Shown: positions 46,048 to 53,740 of the stretch, one piece after another | Layout of the letters: every line of letters starts with the position of its first letter | Position numbering within the stretch: the first letter of the stretch is position 1 | NCBI RefSeq assembly: GCF_000344685.1 | Contig: NW_006920422.1 | Span: 1,052,325-1,106,064 of the forward strand | Direction: 5' to 3' | From: Gloeophyllum trabeum ATCC 11539 | Taxonomy: Eukaryota > Basidiomycota > Agaricomycetes > Gloeophyllales > Gloeophyllaceae | Length of the DNA stretch: 53,740 nt | The notes under the pieces: model-generated | Told to the model about the DNA's origin: nothing | The model's database searches: none | What the model saw: only the letters and a program-made list of their open reading frames with translations | Position numbers and translations under genes: made by a program

Positions 46048-46879
46048 TTATATCTTGCCTATTAGTAGATTGCCCAACATCTCTCGCGCGGTGATCCTGG
46101 CTGTACGATAGAACGTAGGGAAGTCCAAAGTGGATGTCAGCGTGTCCATGAACCCGAACGGCAGCATGAGGGGAATCCACCCTAAGACAGTTTCAGTACC
46201 TCAGCGAACGTGGAAAGGGAGGAGATATATACCTCGGGCGTATTCGAGGGCAAAGCACCCCTCGTGCATCTTATACTGCTTGACAGTCCCTCTTGGAAGG
46301 AAATGCACCGAGCCTGGAGGGTACACCTCCTTCTCGAGGGAACCGGGGAGGAACGCCCACTGCTCGCCGTAAAGGATGTTGAAATAGTCATCGGCTGTAT
46401 GGATGCCGGTGTGCCCCTCCGTGCCTAATGGCGTGCCAAAAATGATGAGGTACTCGGTGATGCTGGAATGGATGATGTACATGGCGCCCATGGCACCTCC
46501 CGCGTTGTTGAACATCCATTCGGATGAGTCGGTGTTCAGCTTGATTCGGGAGTCCGGGTAGGTCGCTGTCAGGTTCTTAACGATATGGTCGATCATCCCC
46601 CGCATGTCGTCGCCGCTGACCGCTACCGCCTCTTGCGCTAACTGGTGGAGGCTGGTGGGGTCGAAGACATACCACCGGCCCTGGGATGATAAAGCAGAGG
46701 TTACGCGGGCCCCGTAACGCACGAACCGTTCTCAGACTTACCTTAATGGTATCGAGCCAGCTACACGTCGCGATGAAGGCGAAGAGAGCGGCGAACCGCA
46801 GAACCCATTTCATGAGCTGATTCCGCTTCTGCTCCGACCCCTTGTGCAGCCTGGCCTTCGCTTTCGACGATACTGCCAT
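46048..46879 (-). CDS. ERG2: C-8 sterol isomerase
   Basis: Converts fecosterol to episterol in ergosterol synthesis in the endoplasmic reticulum; homologous to the sigma-1 receptor. Three exons (46879-46742, 46680-46233, 46181-46048) join in phase to 239 aa, close to the usual length. One N-terminal membrane segment ([19 protein letters not shown]) anchors the protein. The catalytic beta-barrel shows [16 protein letters not shown], the [20 protein letters not shown] block, then [36 protein letters not shown] and [20 protein letters not shown]. It is divergent from SPC2, with a 454-bp intergenic region. Confidence 0.96.
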
Positions 46880-47333
46880 TTTAAGCGTGCCAGAAGACCG
46901 TCAACCGTCTGAAGAACTCGTGTGCTGGCCGGGCTGGCTTTTATATGGCTTGTATGATTGACGGCGCCGGGAAAGCGGCATCGTACGACCTCAGCTTGCT
47001 TTAAGCTCACGGCGACGGCGACGGATCGTACGACGCGTTCGACGCGTCCAATTCAGCGCATCCTCCATTCTTGGCTTATGTGCCATTCACCGGAGAGTTC
47101 GGTATATACTGTGAATCAAAATCTCCAGTTGCATAGGCCCAGCGGCCTTCTCCTGCAATCGTCGAGCGAATCCTGGAGCTCTTTCGGTAAAGCCACGAAT
47201 GGAAGTCAGTTCTCACGATCATGTAGAACACGTCGGTGTGGCCTGGAGAGCGCGAGCGTCGATGCCCTAAATCTTGCGCTTGCCTTTCTGCCTTTGTCCA
47301 CAACGTGTCTCGCGGAATTAAGGGTTATCTGAA
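46880..47333. promoter_or_regulatory. Shared promoter region of ERG2 and SPC2
   Basis: 454 bp between divergent start codons. It contains two ACGCGT words at 47033-47038 and 47042-47047, which match the MluI cell-cycle box core. A role is not shown. Confidence 0.45.
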
Positions 47334-48236
47334 ATGGCCAGGATCAGGAAGAGCGAAAATGGTGGCGCAGCGGACGGCACGGCGAGCGACGTGAACGACT
47401 CGAAACCTGCCACGCGACTCGTAAACGTTGTGATTCCAGCCGAGGAGCGCGACCTGGTCAAGGTCAATAACACGAACTTGGTCGACCTGAAGAATGCTTG
47501 CGATGACATTCTGAAGCGCGTACGTGCTCTTGTCCTTCCGCTGCTGAGAAGGTACATGCCGACTCAGGGATATAGCGCGGTGTGAGGTATATTTATTGAC
47601 TGCATATTCCCTGCCGTGCAGTTTTTATCTCGACCGGAACTGTTCAAGCAAATACATACACATACGGACGTACGGCTAGCACTGGGATGGGCGAGTGTGC
47701 TGGTAGCAGCAGGAACGGCGTACTATGGCTGGAAGGTGGAATTTGAGACGTCAAAACCGGTCGTGTGGGCGGGTATGATTGTGTGAGCGTTACTTTGTCG
47801 CATTCGGTTTCTTGTCCGCTTATCTTCCCGTAGGTACGTCGTCTTGGCGATCGCACAGACCTTATACGCATACTTCGTGGAGAAGGACATAGTCTTTGTC
47901 GGAAAGCGGAAGACGTTTGACAAGCGGGTAATGCACTTCACCGCGCCTTGTCAACGGACATCTTCGCTCACCCTGCACACTTAGATCGTCACCGAACGGA
48001 TAACCATGTCGTCCAACACTGTCCCCTCAAGTCCATCGAATCCACCCGCATACTTTCTATCCGCAACGTACGTCCGTTCTGCAAGTGGCGGAAAGTCACT
48101 TCTTGGCAGGGGCAAGGCGAGCGACCAGCGCAGCTACAACGCCTTCTTCGACGAGAACGGCACTATGGACCAGGAGCGATTCGAATCCTGGGTGACAGAG
48201 CTTGTCGAACGAGTGATGCAGGACAAAACGCAGTAG
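47334..48236 (+). CDS. SPC2: Signal peptidase complex subunit 2
   Basis: Non-catalytic subunit of the ER signal peptidase, linking it to the Sec61 translocon. Four exons (47334-47519, 47622-47782, 47834-47927, 47985-48236) join in phase to 230 aa. KVNNTNLVDLKNACDD and QIHTHTDVRLALGWASVLVA are the family signature. Two membrane segments follow each other (LGWASVLVAAGTAYYGW and VVWAGMIVYVVLAIAQTLY), giving the expected hairpin topology with both termini in the cytosol. FVGKRKTFDKR and a C-terminal mixed region complete it. Confidence 0.95.
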
Positions 48237-48837
48237 GGCTGCTTTCTCGTATTGTCTGGTGCTTCGTTCCCTTTGAGTCTTTCTTCCCGTCTGGTGTGCG
48301 TCGTGTGATTTATTCCATGTGTTGTAAGCATCTTAATTCATTGGATTCGGAAACGGAGCTGCTCCCCGACCGAACCGACCATTTTCTGAGCGGCTGCGGT
48401 TCGGTGTCGTGCCGTGCCTCGTCTACATGGTGGCACGCTCGACTCGATTTCAGGATCTTGTACGTGTTTGGAACATGTTGAAGGTAGAATGTCATGAAGC
48501 TCGAACCCCGTATAAGCATCCTTGTATGTAGTCCCATTGAGGTTCGTGCATCGGGGGGCTTACACTTCACCTATGGCGGGGGGATGCTAAACCGCTCCGA
48601 GAGGCGATTATGCTTCCCGTGTTCTAGGCTGAGGGTGGTTACTCCCGTACCGATTTCCCCGGTTACAATACAGGATCCCATTAACAACGGCCGAGCATAT
48701 CTCAAGCATCTACGCAGCAGACCTTTCAAAACTTTCCACGTACCCCCTTGCCTCTCCCATGCCCATGAATGGCGCCGGCAATCGCATGTCAAGTTCCTGT
48801 GTTGTCATCTATCCAAGACCGCACCCACTCTCATTGT
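48237..48837. other. Intergenic region between converging 3' ends
   Basis: 601 bp between SPC2 and the WW/transmembrane gene. No gene seen; it probably holds both 3' UTRs. Confidence 0.4.
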
Positions 48838-51800
48838 TCACGCTTCACTCAATTCGTTTGGTACGTCCTGCGAGTCAGCGGGCGCCGTTCTGATTGCGTG
48901 AAGAGGCGCGCGCAATACTCGCCCTACCGACTGACCCATGGTCAATGTGCCACTGGACACCTGTGACCACATGGATTTGAGGAAGCAGAAGACTTTCCCA
49001 CTCAAGGAGTCGTCCTTCCCTTGCCAGTCGCAGTGCAGGATCCAAACGACGAGTGACAGGGCAATTAGCCACGTCAGGGCCACCGGGATTCTGCCCGCTA
49101 GGCTCGTGGCCTCAATGTCGGGGTTCAGTTGGAAGTATTGACATGTCAAGGCGACGAAGAACGCGCATATCCTGAAGTCCGTGTTAGGTCAGTGATGGTG
49201 CGTCATGGACCGCAAGTGCCGGAGTCAACTTACGACCACATCAGCAAAGCATGGGGCAGGCCGTACATTATAGCCAATACTTCCAACCCCAACTCCGGGT
49301 GGTACTTGCTCCATAGATAGTATTGCTAAGCACATGTAAATGGGGCGAACGTCTTAGCACCGTGCGAGTTACTCACGGCGATGTCGGCGTCGTCGCGCTT
49401 CAATGTCCTATGGTGTCTTGAAAGGGCAAGCCCAATGACAATGCTCGAGACGCTAAGGATGGCAGAGAGGTAACTCGTGAGTTGAGCAGCCGAACGGATA
49501 TCTTCCGACCGGTCCACGCTCTGGATTGCCAGAAACCCAATGTTCACCGTGAGCATAACAGTAGCCTGCATGACAGTTAGATGTGCGGTGGGTCTAGCCA
49601 TATACTCGAACCCACTATGATGGAAATGTGCTCCCATTCATCTTGTAATTTTCCCATTAAGTAATCCCAGGATTGATAATTGATCACTTTGTCCACCCAG
49701 ATGTCGTCCAGTGTTCTGAGATGGAACCTAGGAGCGTTGAAGAACAGCGGAGATACGAGCTTTATGAGCAGTGAGTCGCCCTTCTTTGTGTCCCCGTATA
49801 TAGTTTGGATTCGGGACAGACGAGCACCAGGTAGACCATGATAATGAATGAACCGTTGATGGACTACCGAACTATAAATTAGACGGACAAAGCGATGGTA
49901 TCACACCTACTGACCGAACACACTCATGAGTCTGCCTGAACTAGATTGAGCTTTCTTGTATACATCTACAATGCGGAACACACCAATGACACAAGCTGAG
50001 TATCCATTTTCATTCCCGATATCTGAAGTTGAGGCTCAGGGGCGCGACTAGGATAAACAGAGTTCTGCCCTACCCTTTGTCCCGGATATCATATTCAACA
50101 TCTTTTGCGTAACCTCGGTGAACCATGGTGAAAGAGACGAAGCCGACGTGAGTGAATCTGTGCTATGTTAGGCCAAGGGAAAACATGAGCACATGATATG
50201 CTGACCTATACTCGCATGTAGTAGGATTCCTTGAACCTCATGAATCAGCTGTTCCGGAACTTCACGATGGTTGGGAAACAGTTCACAGTGCGACCTAACA
50301 TCAGGAGTGGTAAGGTAACCGTACTATCTATGGTGTGTAAATCAAGGGCGGCGACGTCGACCGAAACCCAACTTACCAAAGGGACCAGAAACATACCAGT
50401 AATGGCTTTCTAGCTCATGCTCTGAAGATTCTCTTGATTGAATACTTCAGCAAGGACGGACAAAGGATTAGACGTACTAAGGTGCCGTAGGTTGGTTTTT
50501 CCCTGCACCTCTTCAAGCAACTCTTCTACGTCGTAGGTATCAAACCAAAAGAGTGCCCGTGACAGACCGTCAACAAAGTAATATCCACATTCCCTGACGA
50601 GAGTCTCTTTGGCATCATCCACCGTATTTAGTTCCAGGGCGATCTCGCAATCGTCAGGCATGACGATATGATTTTCTTCCAAAGCATCTTCAAGATATCC
50701 TATGCCTGCGAACAGAGCGCGCGCTTCCGCAGGATCGCAGAGATTCGCATCCGTAAGTATACGCTGAGCTTGATTTCAGAAAGCATGATATCTATCCGGG
50801 TTGGTACTGACTTTATTCCTCTGGTAAAAATATAACGCGCCCTCGGGATGTAGACATGCCTCCCAGCCTTCTGGGACGGGGCTATCACTACGTACTTGTT
50901 AAGTTTTGTCAAGTGCTTCACTTAGACAAGTTAACAGACTCACAAATCGAATTCGCGTTTCAACGCTGGGATCTTGGGATTATCTTTCCCATCCTCCTCC
51001 CTTTTCTCGCTGTGGAGTATCAGGTAAAGGAGCGTGCAGCCAGAAGTGTCGATTGACGTACATAACTATCCCCCGATCATATCTGGCACCACTAATCTTT
51101 TTAGCGGTGGTAGGCTTTAGATCAATACGGATTGGACCTGCGCCTCCCGGGCTAGCCACATGCACTGAGCCAAGTGTGGTCCTCGACAGACGCGCGGATG
51201 ACAGGTAATCTATATTGCTGGCGGGGAAAGTCGTCGTTGTACTGACTTCAAGGCATGAACCGCCGGGGGGTTGATGATCTGACCCGCTGGCTACAAGCCG
51301 TAAACTCGACCGTGAACCCAGACCCATGTTTCCCAGGGACGACGGACTTTGAGGCCGCAGAGTCAGCCCTAGGTGTGGAGGCGAATTACTATTTCCATCG
51401 GGTTGCCTAGAGTCCTGGGAAATGAAGGAGGAGTTTCGAGTAGCATATCCATACGGCGACAAGAATTGAGAGCTACCCGCAGGATCTCGGACATCCTCGG
51501 CACTCTCATGTCTGTTTCTAAATTCGAGCGATGTTCCACTGGCGTTTTTAGTGGCGTATCCAGATGTAGGTAGGCTTGATGAGTCTGTAGGCGCGATGAT
51601 AATTGGTACATTGCTAGGGCAAACGTAGCTTGTTTTCGGAGGGCTGTGTATGAGCCTCATATCATCAGGTCTAGAAGGACTGAGGTCGCACTGGTCCCCG
51701 CTTCCACTGGATTGCGACTTCTTCAACCAAGTATACCTGCGGGCGAAGCCCTTCATAAGATGAAGTAAGTAATGGAAGACTCTGAGTATCCATGATAGCC

Positions 51801-51918
51801 CCCTCAGGCTCGTTGGAGCGACCAATCTCCGGATTGCCACCAGCCAGCTATACAGATAATCCATCTCTGAGGTGCGCTGCAGCCAAAACTTGAAGTGGGC
51901 TCCTACAACCAAGGTCAT
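48838..51918 (-). CDS. WW-domain protein with C-terminal transmembrane segments
   Basis: Twelve exons (51918-51062, 51009-50944, 50887-50812, 50763-50478, 50409-50397, 50294-50206, 50157-50074, 50022-49915, 49863-49616, 49565-49377, 49325-49234, 49171-48838) join in phase to 813 aa; one exon is only 13 bp. The N-terminal 300 residues are Ser/Pro-rich and likely disordered. A WW-like domain follows (SPVPEGWEACLHPEGALYFY). Next come a conserved middle (GYYFVDGLSRALFWF, then ELFPNHREVPEQLIHE and RFIHYHGLPGARLSR) and four C-terminal hydrophobic segments (including VNIGFLAIQSV, YLSAILSVSSIVIGLAL and LTWLIALSLVVWIL). I recognise it as a large agaricomycete family of unknown function. ATG 51918 was chosen because the longer frame begins at GTG. 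Confidence 0.82.
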
Positions 51919-53575
51919 GGAGGAGTTGTGCGTTGCCCTGAAGAACTCGGAGCCTGCAGCATAAATATATCGGCGAAATTGCACAGCATTGCACACGTTT
52001 GCAATGAGCGTATCTTCAACCCGTCACCAGGTGGGACATCAGGTTAGTTCCATTGAAGGGGTAATGACAGGTACATGCACAGTGTGCAAATGGCTTCCGA
52101 TACGCTGTTAAGAACCATTGAACTCATGATTTGTAAGATGTAGTGAGCTTTGAATTTACTGAATGTATGATATCCGGTTCTTCCCGCAATCACTGTTAAA
52201 AAATTCTATGAACTCCTTCACTGGCAGGAGAAACACGACAACCAATCTAGCTCCTACTTCTAATTACCTTGTTGTACTGTAGATCAAAGCATGCTATGGT
52301 CGCACCGCCGCTCGTTATATCCACCTGCCGGGTCTGTGCAGCAGGATACTTATTTGAGTCTAAGTAAGTATTCTGGAAGACAGGCGGGTACCTAAACGTT
52401 AACTTATGTTCCCATACGATACCCAGATAAATGAAGCCGGCATCTCATTAATTGCACAAAGTTAGCGTCAGGCAACTTGAACCTTACATTACCATTGGGA
52501 CTGCCACAGGAGACCACAATGTCGCATGTTGATGACGAAAAGGTCTGCCGACCCCGTTGCAGCAGCGTATGTCGTTCATCTTATGGAGAGCGTATCACGG
52601 GGCACATACCGGACTGACGTTGAATGATGTGCCTGTAATGCAAAAGAGGGTAGAACGTATTCGTAGTAAATTTTCAGGACCTTCTGTATCGATGGTCCGG
52701 AAAGTAGCACTGACCACTTGCGCCTTCTGAAGCGCTCAATAACGGCTTGAGTTAGAGGATGTCGACTTCCCATGGCGCTATAGTAGCGGCCATACATGCC
52801 ACCGGCATGGGGAAGAGACCGGATAGAGGTGTGTGCGTATCTTACCTATCAACAAGCACGAGGGCGCCCTGAGGATCCGGCTACAGACGTACCATCACTG
52901 TACCACGGACGAATGTTCACGTCAACGTTCCGTGCAATTTTTTTAGACTAACGACATATTTCCCTCGAACCACAGCATACTTATCAGCGTCAAGGCAAGC
53001 ATAAAGTACGATCACAGCACCAGGACAGAATGATGGACTCATAATGATAGTCCTTTCCCATGCGAGATTCGCCCGACATTTGCTGGGGATTTGAGTACGG
53101 GCAACGCCTTTGGAAGCGTCTTGATCACAAAAGGAACAGCCTACAGTAACGCGTATAGCAAGATGTCTGCCAAAACTTATCCAAAGACCATAGCGGAAGA
53201 GGTCAGAGGATGGCGGCTTTTGGCGGCGGGAGGATGCAGCAACTGCGTTGCCGACTGTCCTCCCTGCCTGATATAGAAGGAGGCAATTCGGTCTGCCCCG
53301 TCCAGCCTCGTCTCTCGTGAGTGCGAGCTGAAGGAACTGCTAACTGGTTGGGTGAGAATCCTGGTTAGTCGGGATTCGGACGCGGTGCAAGGCGAGGCGC
53401 ATACCCCACTTGTACCGCGATTTGCAGTTCCAACAGGTTCACATCACATATGAGCTTACATGGACTGGTATATGATGCATTGTAATGTAATCACTGTATG
53501 AATTGGTATGATCATATGTGGATGGTAAAGAAAAGGTGCGGGTGGGTGGGTTAAATCGAGGTAATATGCCTGCGT
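51919..53575. other. Gene-free interval
   Basis: 1.66 kb. The left part should hold the promoter of the minus-strand WW gene. Frames at 52576-52797 (minus) and 53091-53276 (plus) show no domain. Nothing else recognised. Confidence 0.35.
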
Positions 53576-53740
53576 CTACTGTAGGAACGCTTCGTCGTCG
53601 GTGAACGTCGTCGTCGAGGTCAGGAAGTCGAACGACGAGAAAACTGCTCGAGCACTGCCGCTCGGCTGGACGCTACTGCCGGCCTCTCTCGGCTTCGCTA
53701 GAGCTCGTCTGGCACTGCCACTATTCCAGCCTCGTCTCTC
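53576..53740 (-). CDS. Possible C-terminal exon of a gene running off the window
   Basis: On the minus strand an open frame enters from the right edge and stops at 53576-53578. It gives about 54 residues rich in Ser, Ala and Arg, ending FSSFDFLTSTTTFTDDEAF then LQ. The composition looks protein-like (acidic end after a basic/Ser stretch). It is too short to identify. Confidence 0.35.
   Translation of the reverse strand, partial: ERRGWNSGSARRALAKPREAGSSVQPSGSARAVFSSFDFLTSTTTFTDDEAFLQ

Noticed and set aside
1..53740. CRISPR arrays, bacterial operons, tRNA genes
   Set aside because: The DNA is eukaryotic with spliceosomal introns. No regularly spaced repeats of CRISPR type and no complete tRNA with both internal promoter boxes were found by eye.

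Overview
The window is nuclear DNA of a basidiomycete fungus, most likely an agaricomycete. The signs are dense spliceosomal introns of about 50-70 bp, a class I hydrophobin, a DUF6532 gene, a Plavaka transposase, and a WW-domain membrane protein of an agaricomycete type. All intron/exon structures were read by eye. For the multi-exon genes I checked that the reading phase closes across every splice junction from start to stop.

Layout. (1) 1-12927 is a nest of mobile elements. The 3' part of a Ty3/gypsy retrotransposon (pol, with one nonsense codon) is followed by an antisense coiled-coil ORF lying between two copies of a polypurine-tract sequence. Its 3' LTR is split after its first three bases by a 6,430-bp Plavaka-type DNA transposon with terminal inverted repeats. 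That transposon holds a broken transposase and, divergently, an intact DUF6532 gene. The LTR resumes at 10657 and meets a second, inverted LTR copy, giving a palindrome of about 2.3 kb. (2) 14182-19376 is a 26-exon gene joining a Tle1-like (DUF2235) phospholipase domain to a long helical-repeat region. (3) 21672-23248 encodes a probable beta-trefoil protein, next to diverged tandem repeats. (4) 26283-27128 is a hydrophobin with a silk-like Gly/Ala/Ser stretch. (5) 27554-33509 is a complete DNA transposon of 5,956 bp with perfect 14-bp inverted repeats, a perfect 8-bp target-site duplication and an intact 1,664-aa transposase-like gene. (6) 33581-39211 is a compact housekeeping block: protein-L-isoaspartate methyltransferase, farnesyl/geranylgeranyl transferase alpha subunit, a Yra1/ALY mRNA export adaptor, and RNA polymerase III subunit Rpc31. 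(7) 39212-44021 is gene-poor, with decayed coding remnants, a 5S-like fragment and two inverted TA-flanked MITEs. (8) 44136-51918 holds a BTB/POZ protein, ERG2, SPC2 and the WW/transmembrane protein. A partial gene may run off the right edge.

The housekeeping genes are unrelated in function and appear to be chance neighbours. YRA1/RPC31 and ERG2/SPC2 are divergent pairs sharing short promoters. The two strongest discoveries are the complete 8-bp-TSD transposon and the Plavaka-type element that encloses a DUF6532 gene.
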